Of a DNA stretch of 64,000 bases, positions 27,601 through 39,416 are shown one piece after another. Position 1 is the stretch's first letter. The number at the start of each line of letters is the position of its first letter. The position numbers were made by a program, and so were the translations under genes. Origin of the DNA: Paenibacillus auburnensis (lineage in GTDB: Bacteria; Bacillota; Bacilli; Paenibacillales; Paenibacillaceae); assembly GCF_927798115.1 (NCBI RefSeq), contig NZ_CAKMMG010000001.1, positions 868,001 to 932,000 on the forward strand. Direction: 5' to 3'. The notes under the pieces were generated by a model. It searched no databases. It saw only the letters and a program-made list of their open reading frames with translations, and was not told the DNA's origin.

Positions 27601-30600
27601 ATCAGTGACAATACGCATTTCAGCAGCTACGGTGCGAAGGTTATTGCAGCTTTGGTTGCGGGAGCGGTAAAAGACATGAACTTAAGCATTTCTCCGTCTG
27701 TCATCGATCCGGACATCTCGGAACCGGAGCCAGAACCGGAAATCCAGGTTTACGAGGAAAACTTTGAGGGAGATCCTGCTTCAGCACAATACTCCATGGT
27801 GAATGCCACGGGTATCGCCGGTCAGATGACGGGAACGGTCGTCGATCAGAGCGGAAACAAGGTATTGTCCGTTGCCGGATCCGGCTCCGGTAATCGTGCG
27901 AAGGTATTCCGGTTATTCGATGCGGTCAACGGAGACATAGTCAATGTCAATTTTGACTGGCAATCCGGAAATGTAAGCGCATCCCCATCGGAAGGACATC
28001 TGACGCTGCAGGATGCGAACGAGAATATCATTCTCACTCTGTTAACAAAGACCGGTACTGCCGATCCATACACCAAAATCCATTATTTTGTTGGCCCTTA
28101 TACCCCAGATTACGGAACCGGTACGACAGCTGTTCCGAATGGCGGAATCGCCACGAATATCCTCAAAAATCAGTGGGTGAATGTAGACGCAACGATCAAC
28201 TTCGCCGAGAAAACAATCGATTTGACCTTGACGAGTCTTGCGGATTCCAGTATCAAACAGACAATTAAGGATATACCGATGAGTCCCGGCGTCTACGCCA
28301 ATAACGTAAGGGGAATCCGGTTCCTGGGGACCCGAAAGGGTGGCGGCGGCACATTGAACTGGACCACCCAGATCGACAACGTGAAGCTTGAAGGCGCAAA
28401 GCTGCCGCCGGTTGCAGGTGATCAGACGGCCTTGATTGCGCTTCGTGACGAGGTGAAAGCCTTGGATCTATCGGCCTTTACCGAAGCCTCTGTAACGGTG
28501 CTGAACAGAGCTTTGGCCGCTGCCGAGGCGGTGATCGGTACAGAAGCGACGCAGGCCCAGATCGACCATGCTATGAACATGCTGACGGTCGCAAAGGATT
28601 CGCTGACGAGCGAACCTGTTGGCGAAATCAGTGAGTATAAGTTTGATTTTGGCTCAGGTAACGCTGCTGAAGGATACACTAAAGTGGACGCCAAGCGGGC
28701 ATACGTGGAAGGCAACGGCTATGGCTTTGCCGATACTGCTCTGCTCGAGGACGAGAACCGAGAAACCGGAGATAAACTTAAGGAAGATTTCATCCGTGTG
28801 TACGGCACCTCCTTCCGGGTGGAAATGAGGCCTGCCAATTACCGCGTAACGATGACCATCGGCGATGCACAGGAATCAACCAACACAGGCGTTGTCGTAG
28901 AACAAATGCCGAAGTTGCCGGTTACAACCATACCGGCAGGCCAGTATACCGAGGTAACGTACGACATTGCCCTGATTGACGGCATCTTTGATTTTGCCTT
29001 CTCAGGCAGCACACCGAAGATCAATGCGCTGAAGATCGAACGTCTGCCGGGCAACGGTGCTGGCGATAAGCCAGTCCTTTATCTGGCAAGCGATTCTACG
29101 GTTGCCAACTATGCTGAAAGCTATCGTCCGCAGACTGGATGGGGAGAAACACTGGGCGGTTACTTCGATCTGGATAAGATCAGCATCGATAACCGGGCAG
29201 TCAGCGGATTAAGCAGCAAAACCTTCCTAGTAGGCGGATATCTCAACGACATTCTGCTAGACATACACGAAGGGGACTATCTCTTCATGCAGTGGTCGCA
29301 CAATGATTCCACGCCTTCCCGTCCGGAGCGGTACCTTACACCGGAGCAATTTAAGGTTTATCTGAAAGATTACATTAACGGGACTGTACAAAGGGGCGCA
29401 ACTCCGGTACTGGTTACGCCGGTGAACAGACGCGATTTTACCGGAGAAGTACTCAATAAGAGCTTCCCGGAATATGTGCAGGCAATGAAGGAAACGGCGC
29501 AAGAAACCGGAACCCTGCTGATTGATCTGAATCAGGCCAGCTGGGAAGTTTTCCAGGATCTCGGTCCTGAAGGCACGAAATCCATTTTCATGTGGGTAGG
29601 TACAACAGAAGACAATACCCATCTTCAGATGAACGGTGCGGTCAAGGTATCCGAGTTGGTGGCACGGCTTGTGCAGGAGCTGGATATCCCGCTCTCAGAT
29701 CTGGTCACCCTGGAAGGGGAACCCTCCGATCAGAAGGCACCGCATACGACAGCAGCAGTAAAAGGAGAGTTGCGGAATGGCTGGTATACTTCAGCAGCAG
29801 AAGTGACGTTCACCGCGACCGATGAAGACTCCGGAGTGGAATCGACGTTCTTCCAGGTCGACGGCGGCGAGGTCGTGAGCGGAACGCATCTGACCCTGAG
29901 CGATGAGGGCAAGCACACCGTGACCTATTGGAGTGTCGATCTGGATGGCAACAAAGAGGCTGCACAGACGCTTTCGGTGCCGATTGATCTCGCGCCTCCG
30001 GCCATCGACATTCAAGGTCAGCCGGAATACACGATCGATCAACACGTAGACATCACTTACACCGCATCCGATACAGTCTCTGGTGTTGCTGAACCTAGCG
30101 GTGTACTGGTGAACGCACCTGCCTACACGCTGGATCCAGGTTTGAATGTAGTAACCGCTGCTGTCTATGACCGTGCTGGCCGGGAACAGACAGTAGACTA
30201 TAGCTTCGGGGTCAGCGCTACCTTCGCAAGCCTGGCTGAACTTACGCGCAACTTTGCAGGCGGCTCACAAGACCCGAGTGAAGGCGCGGTCGCCGAGAAG
30301 CTTGCCGGTATTCTGCAGCAGGCTGAACAAGCGGCGAATGCACATGAAGGAGCTAAGGCACGCCAGCTGCTTACGGCCTACAGTAATGAGGTTAATGCCG
30401 GCAGAAGTACGGTATTTACCGCTGAACAGGCTGATGCGCTGCTTAAGTGGGCTGCATGGCTCAGCCAGGCGACACCGCTGGCAAGCAGCGCTCCCGGTAC
30501 TCCGGTCTTGTCGGATAATAACGGCTACGACACGGGTCTGAAAGACGGAGACTATACCATTACCATGAATCTGTGGTGGGGCAATAACGGTAACCGATTC

Positions 30601-31065
30601 AAGCTGTATGAGAACGGTGAACTGATCAGAGAAGTAACCCTGGTTGACCAGTCTCCGTCTGCCCAATCTCTCCAAATCGACGTTGCCGGCAAGAAGAACG
30701 GCACCTATGTGTATACCGGCGAATTAATCAATTCACTGGGTACGACCAAGAGCGCTCCGCTCACTGTGACTGTTACAGATGCCTCTCCGGGAAAAGCGGT
30801 GTTATCGAATGACAACTGGGACCGGGACGGAAGCTATAACGTCAGTATGAATCTGTGGTGGGGAACGAACGCTACCGGATACAAGCTGTACGAGAATGGA
30901 ATTCTGGTAGACACTCAAACGCTGCAGGCTCACACTCCTGATGCCCAATCAGCAGTAACGGCCATTTCCGGTAAGGCACCTGGAACCTATGAATACGAAG
31001 CCGTTCTAAGCAATTCGGCAGGAGAAACCAGAACAGCAAAGATGATCATAACGGTACGAAAGTAA
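24670..31065 (+). CDS. Secreted multidomain rhamnogalacturonan lyase (PL11) with two GDSL acetylesterase domains
   Basis: A 2131-residue exported enzyme for type I rhamnogalacturonan. After a signal peptide (cleaved near residue 32) come: a PL11 lyase propeller, residues about 38-636, with calcium loops [27 protein letters not shown] and [13 protein letters not shown]; a beta-sandwich (655-784); a GDSL/CE12 esterase (790-1005; GDST at 796, GHND, DNTH at 980); a linker of Pro-Glu repeats and a concanavalin-like domain (1027-1244); a FIVAR helical unit (1252-1315); a second sandwich (1323-1461) and second esterase (SDST at 1474, SHND, DNTH at 1648); Ig-like domains (1690-1844); a helical unit; and two tandem ChiA-like modules (1940-2131). 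The lyase cuts Rha-GalA bonds and the esterases remove acetyl groups. The start at 24670 follows GGAGGAG. Confidence 0.92.
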   Translation: MGKKAISIKKPVLAFMMSFLMVISLVVPQTPGYAETADSQPGRQAEYLNRGLVAVLQGNGVFLSWRYLNTDSDEIAFNVYKNGYKVNAAPISEATNYVDTTGADSSQYQISTIVAGKEEMQPEVVSVLHNNYLPIPLDKPADGRTKDGGTYSYYAGDASVGDLDGDGDYEIVFLWSPSNSKDNSQAGYTGNVYIDAIELDGTRLWRIDLGVNIRAGAHYTQLMVYDLDGNGKAEVVVKTADGTKDGQGKVIGDGSKDYRNEGGYILTGPEYLTLFDGQTGAAVSSVEYVPPRGDVSAWGDGYGNRVDRFLGGIAYLDGVKPSVIMARGYYTRTVLAAFDYIGGQLVQRWTFDTNEAGAQYQAQGNHNLSVLDVDSDGKDEIMYGALAINDDGSLMYSTGLGHGDAMHAGKLDPNRDGYQIVSVHEHTNAEYGLEMRDAATGEIIWGQYTGKDTGRGMSADIDPNYPGYESWASNIVDGQMDPLTRGYAANGEVIYEQNEVPKTANFAIWWDGDLQRELFDHEWNSTTAKGIPLVYKWDYENKQLKEIFRATGALTNNHTKGNPALQADILGDWREELLLRSEDSAEYRLYTTTIPTSYRIPTLMQDPVYRLGIAWQNVGYNQPPHTGFYLGTEATAFPKANLALTGGQEEPEQVYHFDFGTETSAGTTAVQDNVYTQETGYGFENISGITVGTNHVTLPENAKFAVNLPNANYKVTLKLGDDSRGSNVGVKSEFVQKLAVTNVNAGAPLEYSYDVALVDGQLEFIFSGTAIDVQELTIAKYPEKTQGNGTTIYMAGDSTMQSYSSMQAPQEGWGQQFGRYFDSGVVIQNDAIGGRSSKSFMVDGRLDTILQQIKPGDYFFISFGHNDASIGIPDRYASPADYKMYLTRYVNGAKQRGATPVLLTPVGRRDFNTITQEFNVSFPEYVKAAKEVAEEQGVALVDLSQLSIAYYDKIGLSATEKIFLYANPGEYPKYPNGISDNTHFSSYGAKVIAALVAGAVKDMNLSISPSVIDPDISEPEPEPEIQVYEENFEGDPASAQYSMVNATGIAGQMTGTVVDQSGNKVLSVAGSGSGNRAKVFRLFDAVNGDIVNVNFDWQSGNVSASPSEGHLTLQDANENIILTLLTKTGTADPYTKIHYFVGPYTPDYGTGTTAVPNGGIATNILKNQWVNVDATINFAEKTIDLTLTSLADSSIKQTIKDIPMSPGVYANNVRGIRFLGTRKGGGGTLNWTTQIDNVKLEGAKLPPVAGDQTALIALRDEVKALDLSAFTEASVTVLNRALAAAEAVIGTEATQAQIDHAMNMLTVAKDSLTSEPVGEISEYKFDFGSGNAAEGYTKVDAKRAYVEGNGYGFADTALLEDENRETGDKLKEDFIRVYGTSFRVEMRPANYRVTMTIGDAQESTNTGVVVEQMPKLPVTTIPAGQYTEVTYDIALIDGIFDFAFSGSTPKINALKIERLPGNGAGDKPVLYLASDSTVANYAESYRPQTGWGETLGGYFDLDKISIDNRAVSGLSSKTFLVGGYLNDILLDIHEGDYLFMQWSHNDSTPSRPERYLTPEQFKVYLKDYINGTVQRGATPVLVTPVNRRDFTGEVLNKSFPEYVQAMKETAQETGTLLIDLNQASWEVFQDLGPEGTKSIFMWVGTTEDNTHLQMNGAVKVSELVARLVQELDIPLSDLVTLEGEPSDQKAPHTTAAVKGELRNGWYTSAAEVTFTATDEDSGVESTFFQVDGGEVVSGTHLTLSDEGKHTVTYWSVDLDGNKEAAQTLSVPIDLAPPAIDIQGQPEYTIDQHVDITYTASDTVSGVAEPSGVLVNAPAYTLDPGLNVVTAAVYDRAGREQTVDYSFGVSATFASLAELTRNFAGGSQDPSEGAVAEKLAGILQQAEQAANAHEGAKARQLLTAYSNEVNAGRSTVFTAEQADALLKWAAWLSQATPLASSAPGTPVLSDNNGYDTGLKDGDYTITMNLWWGNNGNRFKLYENGELIREVTLVDQSPSAQSLQIDVAGKKNGTYVYTGELINSLGTTKSAPLTVTVTDASPGKAVLSNDNWDRDGSYNVSMNLWWGTNATGYKLYENGILVDTQTLQAHTPDAQSAVTAISGKAPGTYEYEAVLSNSAGETRTAKMIITVRK

Positions 31066-31115
31066 CCACATCAGTACAAAATATCCAGAGATGAACGGAA
31101 GAACTTAACGCATTC

Positions 31116-31157
31116 AAAAGCCCAATGGAACGGCGTAGCCGGTACTTGGGCTTTTTG
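31116..31157 (+). terminator. Rho-independent terminator
   Basis: AAAAGCCCAA pairs perfectly with TTGGGCTTTT and a further T run follows; it begins 50 bases after the pectinase stop. Confidence 0.8.
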
Positions 31158-31297
31158 AGGTGTCATGGGTGGGAACATTTTCCTGGATGATTCGTATGAA
31201 TCCCTAGAAAGATTAGCTAAATTATGAATATTAACGGAATTAATTTAATATGAAACTATAGATTAATTCCCCAAATCCGATCGAATGGAGAATGAAC

Positions 31298-32287
31298 ATG
31301 AGAGAACATGGCTCAATGAAAGCAATGGTCTATGATTCCTATGGAACACCAGAAGTCCTGCGGATAGAATCGGTAGATATCCCTGATCCCAAGGATCATG
31401 AAGTGTTAATCGAAGTCCATGCGGCTTCAGTGAACTCCTGGGACTGGGACCTCCTGCGCGGGAAACCGTTCATAAACCGGCTTGGAGCGTTCCGCACCCC
31501 ACGTTACCGGATCCTCGGGGCAGATATTGCCGGGAAGGTCATTGCGGTTGGAGCGGCTGCTACACGATTTAAACCAGGGGATGAGGTTTTTGGTGATCTT
31601 TCCGGCTGCGGCTGGGGCGGATTTGCGGAGTATGTATGTGCTGCCGAGGAAGCATTGACACCAAAACCTGCAGGAATAAGCTTTATAGAGGCAGCATCCA
31701 TTCCCCAAGCAGCCGTACTTGCCTTGCAGGGCCTACGTGATGCGGGGAATTTACAAAGCGGGCAACACGTTCTCATTAATGGAGCAGGCGGCGGAGTCGG
31801 GACCTTTGCAATCCAGTACGCCAAATTGCACGGGGCAGAAGTGACCGTAGTTGATAACACCGGGAAACTGGATATACTACGTGCTATAGGTGCGGATCAT
31901 GTGCTAGATTATACGCAAGAAGATTTCACAGCAAAAGGTATAACATATGATTTGATTCTTGATGTAGTCGGAAACAAATCCATTTTCAGCTTGAAGCGCG
32001 CACTAAGCAAGGGTGGCGCCTATGTCATGATCGGAGGCCCCATGGCACGGATTATCATGAATCTGCTGTGGGCTCCATTAGTTTCTCTGCTTGAAAAGAA
32101 GAAGGTAAAGGTGCTCGTCCATAAACCCAATCACGGAGATCAGCTGGTTTGGAAAGAGCTTGTCGAATCAGGCCAAGTCACACCTGTTATTGACCGGCAG
32201 TACCCGTTACATCAGGCAGCCCAGGCGATTCAGGATCTTGGAAATGGTTCTGTAAAGGGAAAAGCGGTCGTCTGCCTGAAGCTTTAG
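31298..32287 (+). CDS. Zinc-less alcohol dehydrogenase / quinone oxidoreductase-like (MDR) protein
   Basis: A 329-residue NAD(P)H-dependent medium-chain reductase. The GroES-like half has ASVNSWDWDLLRGKP and GADIAGKVIAVGAAATRFKPGDEVFGD; the nucleotide-binding half has the Rossmann loop LINGAGGGVGTFAIQYAK and DLILDVVGNKS. No structural or catalytic zinc cysteines are present, which points to the quinone oxidoreductase/enoyl reductase branch. The first ATG of the frame (31292) is one base from TGGAG; 31298, seven bases from it, is preferred. It lies 62 bases upstream of the rifampicin phosphotransferase gene and may share its transcript. Confidence 0.85.
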   Translation: MREHGSMKAMVYDSYGTPEVLRIESVDIPDPKDHEVLIEVHAASVNSWDWDLLRGKPFINRLGAFRTPRYRILGADIAGKVIAVGAAATRFKPGDEVFGDLSGCGWGGFAEYVCAAEEALTPKPAGISFIEAASIPQAAVLALQGLRDAGNLQSGQHVLINGAGGGVGTFAIQYAKLHGAEVTVVDNTGKLDILRAIGADHVLDYTQEDFTAKGITYDLILDVVGNKSIFSLKRALSKGGAYVMIGGPMARIIMNLLWAPLVSLLEKKKVKVLVHKPNHGDQLVWKELVESGQVTPVIDRQYPLHQAAQAIQDLGNGSVKGKAVVCLKL

Positions 32288-32331
32288 ACAATATGCAGGT
32301 AAACTCTCGGCAAATTTTTTTCGCAATCTAA

Positions 32332-34962
<2,631 letters not shown>

Positions 34963-34973
34963 TTAATAATTTT

Positions 34974-35007
34974 TTTGCAGCTTCATAACTTCTTCATAAG
35001 CTGCAAA
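34974..35007 (+). terminator. Hairpin after rph
   Basis: TTTGCAGCTT pairs with AAGCTGCAAA across 14 bases and is followed by TTT. It overlaps the first two CTTCATAA repeats, which may be its loop sequence. Confidence 0.5.
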
Positions 35008-35035
35008 TTTGTTCTTCATAACTCTTTTATATAGT
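34981..35035 (+). promoter_or_regulatory. Three phased CTTCATAA repeats before a TATAGT -10
   Basis: CTTCATAA occurs at 34981, 34992 and 35014, i.e. at intervals of 11 and 22 bases, and is followed by TATAGT at 35030-35035 with no good -35. Tandem direct repeats with 11-base phase are the usual binding pattern of OmpR/PhoB-type response regulators; such a protein is encoded 400 bases downstream. Activation of the 35059 operon by it is a reasonable inference. Confidence 0.65.
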
Positions 35036-35058
35036 GTATCTATAAGGAGGAGATACAA

Positions 35059-35322
35059 ATGAAGAAATTGTGGATTGGTTTATCAGCATTGGTACTGGTC
35101 TTGGGAGTTGGAACCGCTGGTGCGTACGCCGCAACAGCAAACAATGATAATAACGACAGCGGCTTTTTTGAGAAAATGCTGCCCTTCGCCAAACAAATGC
35201 ACCCCAACCTGTCAGAGGAACAAATTAAGAAAATGCATGACAATTGCAGTACTTCATCCGGAACGGGAATGTCAGGAATGATGCAAAATTCTCACAATGG
35301 CGGGAGTATGATGAACTTCTAA
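35059..35322 (+). CDS. Small secreted Met/His-rich protein
   Basis: An 87-residue protein with a signal peptide (MKKLWIGLSALVLVLGVG, cleavage near AYA at about 25). The mature part has a helical segment (LPFAKQMHPNLSEEQIKKMHDNC) and a Met, Ser, Asn and His-rich tail (MSGMMQNSHNGGSMMNF). Met/His clusters of this kind are seen in copper or other metal-binding exported proteins, but the sequence alone does not show a ligand. AAGGAGGAG precedes the ATG. It lies under the CTTCATAA repeats and just before a two-component system, so it is probably a target or an accessory sensor of that system. Confidence 0.75.
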   Translation: MKKLWIGLSALVLVLGVGTAGAYAATANNDNNDSGFFEKMLPFAKQMHPNLSEEQIKKMHDNCSTSSGTGMSGMMQNSHNGGSMMNF

Positions 35323-35340
35323 ACCGATCATGATAAGATA

Positions 35341-35394
35341 AGACCTCATAGAAATGAGATAGATCTCAAAGAAATGAGGTCTATCTCATTTTTT
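35341..35394 (+). terminator. Terminator with a competing upstream hairpin (possible attenuator)
   Basis: TGAGATAGATCTC (35355-35367) pairs with GAGGTCTATCTCA (35376-35388), followed by six T residues. AGACCTCAT (35341-35349) can pair instead with ATGAGGTCT (35374-35382), which would destroy the terminator. This could regulate read-through from the small secreted protein gene into the response regulator gene. Confidence 0.6.
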
Positions 35395-35418
35395 ACAAAC
35401 AAAGTAGGTGATGAGTCC

Positions 35419-36117
35419 GTGAAAATTCTAGTGGTGGATGATGAAGAAAATATCCTGCAGGTCATTAAGGCTTATTTGGAAAAAAATAAATATATAGTGT
35501 ATGAAGCCGATACAGGAAAAGGCGCGATCCATCTTTTTGAGACCTTACAGCCCGATCTGATCGTGCTGGATCTGATGCTTCCAGATATGACCGGAGAGGA
35601 AGTATGCCGAATAGTCCGCAAATCATCGAACGTTCCCATTCTCATGCTGACTGCAAAAAGCAGTGAAGACGATATGGTGAACGGGCTTATGATCGGAGCC
35701 GATGATTATATTACCAAACCATTCAGCCCAAGAGAGCTGCTCGCTCGGGTAATTAGTCTATTAAGAAGAACTAACGCTCAGCAACAAGGGAATACATCAC
35801 GGCTGTCCTTTGCCCAAGGTTCTTTGACAATGGATTTAGAGCGTTATGAGGTGTGGATGAATAAGGAGGCCGTATCCCTTACCCTTATGGAGTTCAAGCT
35901 GCTTGAAATTTTAGCGAAGCATCCCAAGAGGGTGTTCTCACGACTGGAACTGGTCAACCTTACCCAGGGTGATTCATATGAAGGATTTGAGCGAACCATC
36001 GATGTTCATATTAAGAATATTAGACAAAAAATTGGCGATGACCCTAAGCACTCTCTTTTTATTGGTACTGTATTTGGTGTAGGGTATAAATTCTTGGTGA
36101 ATTCAGATGCTACATAG
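35419..36117 (+). CDS. OmpR-family response regulator
   Basis: A 232-residue cytosolic regulator. The receiver has the acidic pair Asp7-Asp8 in MKILVVDDEENIL, phospho-acceptor Asp51 in LIVLDLMLPD, and MLTAKS plus ADDYITKPFSPREL with the conserved Lys. The C-terminal winged helix reads LMEFKLLEILAKHPKRVFSRLELVN and ERTIDVHIKNIRQKIGDD. The open frame extends to 35374, but those codons lie in the terminator hairpin; the GTG at 35419, behind AGGTGA, begins at the family's normal start. Its stop overlaps the histidine kinase start by 11 bases. Confidence 0.92.
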   Translation: MKILVVDDEENILQVIKAYLEKNKYIVYEADTGKGAIHLFETLQPDLIVLDLMLPDMTGEEVCRIVRKSSNVPILMLTAKSSEDDMVNGLMIGADDYITKPFSPRELLARVISLLRRTNAQQQGNTSRLSFAQGSLTMDLERYEVWMNKEAVSLTLMEFKLLEILAKHPKRVFSRLELVNLTQGDSYEGFERTIDVHIKNIRQKIGDDPKHSLFIGTVFGVGYKFLVNSDAT

Positions 36118-37450
36118 AGGCGGATTGAGCAGAAAGCTACTTATATCCCATGCCGGTGTGGCTCTTGCTGCGCTTCTGTCCATTGTCCTGCTCGTCAACA
36201 TCGTAATGAACGTCTCATTCAGCCAATATCAGAAAAACCAGGAACAGGCGGAAATACAAAGTTTACTGGAAAACCTAAAAGACGCTTATCATGAGTCTGC
36301 CGGCCAATGGAATCCAAACGTATGGATGATCATTTCGCACCAGGCGATGGTCAATGAATATATCGTTCGTGTCTATGACATAGACCGTCAATTGATTTGG
36401 GACACTAGCCAAATGGCGATGCATAAATCTCAGTCTACGCAAGACACCATTACAAAAGCAATTGTTAAAGGCAATCATCAGGTAGGGGCATTAGAATTTC
36501 AGTCCTTGGACAAAACATCCCAGAGTCTGAATCAGCAGTTTCTGCGCATGTTTAATATATTATTATGGGCCGCAATGTTTCTCGTTGTAGCCGGTACGTA
36601 TCTGTTTAGCCGCTATATGGCCAAAAGCATTAGCCAGCCTCTTTTAGAGATCAAAGATATTGCATCGCGAATGAGGCAGGGAGACCTCACTTCCCGGGTT
36701 GAAGTGTTAAATCATAATACGGAGATCGATGATGTGGGGCGTGCACTCAATCATTTGGCTGACGGACTTGAAAAGCAAGAGCAGTTTCGGAAAACACTGA
36801 CCGCCGACGTGGCACATGAGCTTCGGACGCCCATAGCTACGATACAAAGCCATTTGGAAGCCTTTCAGGATGGCATTTGGGAACCGACGCCGGAGAAGCT
36901 TCAGGTGTGCCATGACCAGGCTCTGCGACTAGTCCGCCTTATCAGTGATTTGGAAAATCTGGCTAATGCAGAGAATCCAATGATTCAGTTGAAGACTGAG
37001 ATTGTATCTCTTAACGAGATTGTAGAAGAGTCGTTAAATATTGTATCCAGCCAGTTTTGGCAGAAAGGACTTTCTTCTGACCTGATTAGTTTAAATAACG
37101 TTTGGATCACCGGGGACCGTTCGCGGCTGGTTCAGGTTTTCGTAAATCTGATAAGCAATGCATATAAATATACGAGTTCTGGACGGATTCAAATTGAAGT
37201 GTCCCAAGAGAAAACAGAGGCCGTTGTTATTGTATCCGATACGGGGATGGGGATAACTGAAGAAGAACTTCCCTATATCTTCGAACGTTTTTACCGCGGG
37301 GAGAAATCACGGAACCGGAAGACTGGCGGAGCCGGAATAGGTCTTGCCGTTGTAAAAGCAATTGTGGATGCTCATAGTGGAGCTATCTATATTGAAAGTG
37401 AGATCCATAAGGGGACTACAGTCCATGTTCGTCTCCCATTAGTTCGGTGA
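36107..37450 (+). CDS. HAMP-domain sensor histidine kinase
   Basis: The partner kinase of the preceding response regulator, 447 residues. Two membrane spans (about residues 12-34 and 144-166) enclose an extracytoplasmic sensor of roughly 110 residues. Then come a HAMP linker (SISQPLLEIKDIASRMRQGDL), the H-box TADVAHELRTPIATIQ with His237, and the ATP-binding N, G1 and G2 boxes: FVNLISNAYKYTSSG, VSDTGMGI and GGAGIGLAVVKAIV. The sequence style is BaeS-like, so envelope, drug or metal stress is a likely signal. It overlaps the regulator by 11 bases. Confidence 0.92.
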   Translation: MLHRGGLSRKLLISHAGVALAALLSIVLLVNIVMNVSFSQYQKNQEQAEIQSLLENLKDAYHESAGQWNPNVWMIISHQAMVNEYIVRVYDIDRQLIWDTSQMAMHKSQSTQDTITKAIVKGNHQVGALEFQSLDKTSQSLNQQFLRMFNILLWAAMFLVVAGTYLFSRYMAKSISQPLLEIKDIASRMRQGDLTSRVEVLNHNTEIDDVGRALNHLADGLEKQEQFRKTLTADVAHELRTPIATIQSHLEAFQDGIWEPTPEKLQVCHDQALRLVRLISDLENLANAENPMIQLKTEIVSLNEIVEESLNIVSSQFWQKGLSSDLISLNNVWITGDRSRLVQVFVNLISNAYKYTSSGRIQIEVSQEKTEAVVIVSDTGMGITEEELPYIFERFYRGEKSRNRKTGGAGIGLAVVKAIVDAHSGAIYIESEIHKGTTVHVRLPLVR

Positions 37451-37464
37451 ATGGAGGAAACCAT

Positions 37465-37683
37465 ATGATGATGGGTTATGGTTTTGGGTTCGGTATGTTT
37501 GGATTGGTCATCAATTTTCTGCTGATACTAGGTGTAGTTTATTGGGTAATAAAATGGGTTAGGGGGGGAGGGGAATCACGTATTAGTGACAATACGCCTG
37601 AGAGAATCTTAAATGAACGATTTGCAAGGGGTGAAATCACGGAAGAAGAATATCTGCGGATGAAGAGTATCCTCCGGGACTGA
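37465..37683 (+). CDS. SHOCT-domain small membrane protein
   Basis: A 72-residue protein with a Gly/Met/Phe-rich start (MMMGYGFGFGMFG), one membrane segment (about residues 12-32) and a C-terminal SHOCT motif: ILNERFARGEITEEEYLRMKSIL. SHOCT units are short oligomerisation modules common at the ends of small membrane proteins. A GTG at 37447 is in frame, but TGGAGG fits the ATG at 37465. It is directly after the histidine kinase and presumably in the same operon. Confidence 0.8.
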   Translation: MMMGYGFGFGMFGLVINFLLILGVVYWVIKWVRGGGESRISDNTPERILNERFARGEITEEEYLRMKSILRD

Positions 37684-37714
37684 ACCAAGTTCATTGGGGA
37701 GATGATCACCTGAC

Positions 37715-39193
37715 TTGAGCGAAATCTCGCAATCGGTGCATAGGAGTGAGACGGGAATAATGAAAAAATACAATACGAGGGCTATCATGGCGTCACTGCT
37801 GATCTGCGGGTTCGTCGGCATGTTCAGCGAAACAGCCCTTAATATTGCGATAAGTAATTTAATGGATGTGTTCCAAATATCCGCGGCGACTGCTCAGTGG
37901 CTGACAACAGGATTCTTGCTAACGCTCGGTATACTGATGCCAATGACAGGGTGGTTGCTGCAGAGGTTCACGACCAGACAGCTGTTTATCGCTTCGCTTG
38001 CTAGCTCAATCGTGGGTACTTTAATTGCTGCACTCGCATTTAATTTCGAAATGTTAATGCTGGCTCGCGTCTTACAGGCGGTGGGTATGGGTCTGTTGAT
38101 ACCGCTGATGTTCAATACGATTCTTATCGTATATCCGCCGGAGCAGCGCGGAGCGGCAATGGGCTTCGTCGGACTCGTTATCATGTTCGCGCCGGCAACC
38201 GGTCCTTCAGTAGCAGGTCTGTTAATCGAATATTTCACTTGGCATTATATTTTTTGGCTGTCGCTTCCGTTTTTGATCGTGGGTTTATTGGTGGGACTGA
38301 AGTATTTGGAAAATGTAACCGAGGTTACGAAGTCCCGCATCGATATATTGTCTGTCATACTGTCTACAATCGGGTTCGGCGGGGTAGTGTTCGGCTTCAG
38401 CAAAGCAGGGGAAGGAGAAGGGGGCTGGACCAGCGCAGTTGTCGTGTCCTCCATCATCATTGGGCTGATTGCGCTCGTATTATTTGCCTTGCGTCAGAAT
38501 GTGATGCGTGAACCGATGATGAACCTGCGCGTATTCAAATATCCTATGTACATCGTTGGATTGGTTCTGGTGCTGGCATGCATGATGATCATCTTGTCGA
38601 GTATGATTATTCTGCCGATGTTCCTGCAGAACGGTATGGGGCTAACTGCTTTCGCCGCAGGCCTCATGCTGCTGCCGGGCAGTGCACTGAACGGTATTCT
38701 ATCACCGCGAATGGGGCGTTTGTTCGACAAATATGGTCCGAGAGGACTTGTCATATCAGGCCTCATTATTGTTGTTGCAGCATTATGGTTTTTCTCCAGT
38801 ATATCCGTTGTATCTTCGGTGGCTTTCCTGGTGACGCTGCATGTCGGACTTATGGTTGGGATCTCTATGGTATGGATGCCGGCGCAAACGAATGGCCTAA
38901 ACCAGCTGCCCCCTGAGCTATACCCGCACGGTACGGCAATTATGAATACCTTGCAGCAAGTGGCTGGGGCGATCGGCACAGCCGTTGCGATCAGTATTCT
39001 TACTGGCGGCATGCAGACTTACTTGCATAGTTCCACCGCACCGACAGAACAGGCCGAATTAGCAAAAGCACTGACCTTCGGCTCCCAGAATGTGTTCATA
39101 TTCGCGATGATCGTCACATTAATCGGCCTCTGTACCGGATTCTTCATTCGCCGCGTAATCGTAAAGCATGCGATGATGAATTCTCCACATTAA
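37715..39193 (+). CDS. DHA2-family (EmrB/QacA) multidrug efflux transporter
   Basis: A 492-residue transporter with about 14 hydrophobic spans. Motifs seen are NIAISNLMDVFQISAATAQWLTTGF (helix 1 region, motif D1-like), RVLQAVGMGLLIPLMFNTI and GFVGLVIMFAPATGPSVAGLLIEY (motif C, antiporter type). These proteins use proton motive force to expel lipophilic drugs. The TTG at 37715 has GGGGAG upstream at a somewhat long distance; an ATG at 37760 (MKKYNTRAIMASLL) is the alternative start. It follows the SHOCT gene after 31 bases, so the two-component operon may include it. Confidence 0.88.
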   Translation: MSEISQSVHRSETGIMKKYNTRAIMASLLICGFVGMFSETALNIAISNLMDVFQISAATAQWLTTGFLLTLGILMPMTGWLLQRFTTRQLFIASLASSIVGTLIAALAFNFEMLMLARVLQAVGMGLLIPLMFNTILIVYPPEQRGAAMGFVGLVIMFAPATGPSVAGLLIEYFTWHYIFWLSLPFLIVGLLVGLKYLENVTEVTKSRIDILSVILSTIGFGGVVFGFSKAGEGEGGWTSAVVVSSIIIGLIALVLFALRQNVMREPMMNLRVFKYPMYIVGLVLVLACMMIILSSMIILPMFLQNGMGLTAFAAGLMLLPGSALNGILSPRMGRLFDKYGPRGLVISGLIIVVAALWFFSSISVVSSVAFLVTLHVGLMVGISMVWMPAQTNGLNQLPPELYPHGTAIMNTLQQVAGAIGTAVAISILTGGMQTYLHSSTAPTEQAELAKALTFGSQNVFIFAMIVTLIGLCTGFFIRRVIVKHAMMNSPH

Positions 39194-39231
39194 CGATTCC
39201 CGGGAGCTTCCTCATAGTTCAACCTAATCAG

Positions 39232-39275
39232 CAGCAGCAGACCATGACTTTGCGTCTTGGTCTGCTGCTGTTTTC
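39232..39275 (+). terminator. Rho-independent terminator after the DHA2 gene
   Basis: A perfect 13-base stem CAGCAGCAGACCA / TGGTCTGCTGCTG with a 13-base loop is followed by TTTT. Confidence 0.85.
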
Positions 39276-39304
39276 TATATAAACGAAGACCGAAAATATA
39301 TCCT

Positions 39305-39375
39305 AACGGTACCTGTAAAAAGTTTTTGACTTTTCTAACAGGTACCGTTATAATCGTAATCAACAGGTACCGTAA
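39305..39375 (+). promoter_or_regulatory. marR-type promoter with three operator copies
   Basis: TTGACT (39326-39331) and TATAAT (39349-39354) are 17 bases apart. The sequence ACAGGTACCGTT or a close variant occurs three times: inverted at 39305-39316, inside the promoter spacer at 39338-39349, and past the start site at 39363-39374 (last base differs). The core GGTACC is palindromic. The arrangement is that of an autorepressed MarR-family gene. Confidence 0.88.
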
Positions 39376-39416
39376 GAATATTTGATTAATCCGAATTAGG
39401 AGGCTCCACTAAGAAC

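Noticed and set aside
34981..35021. CRISPR-like short repeats
   Set aside because: The CTTCATAA units are 8 bases with 3- and 14-base gaps, unlike CRISPR repeats and spacers; a regulator site explains them better.
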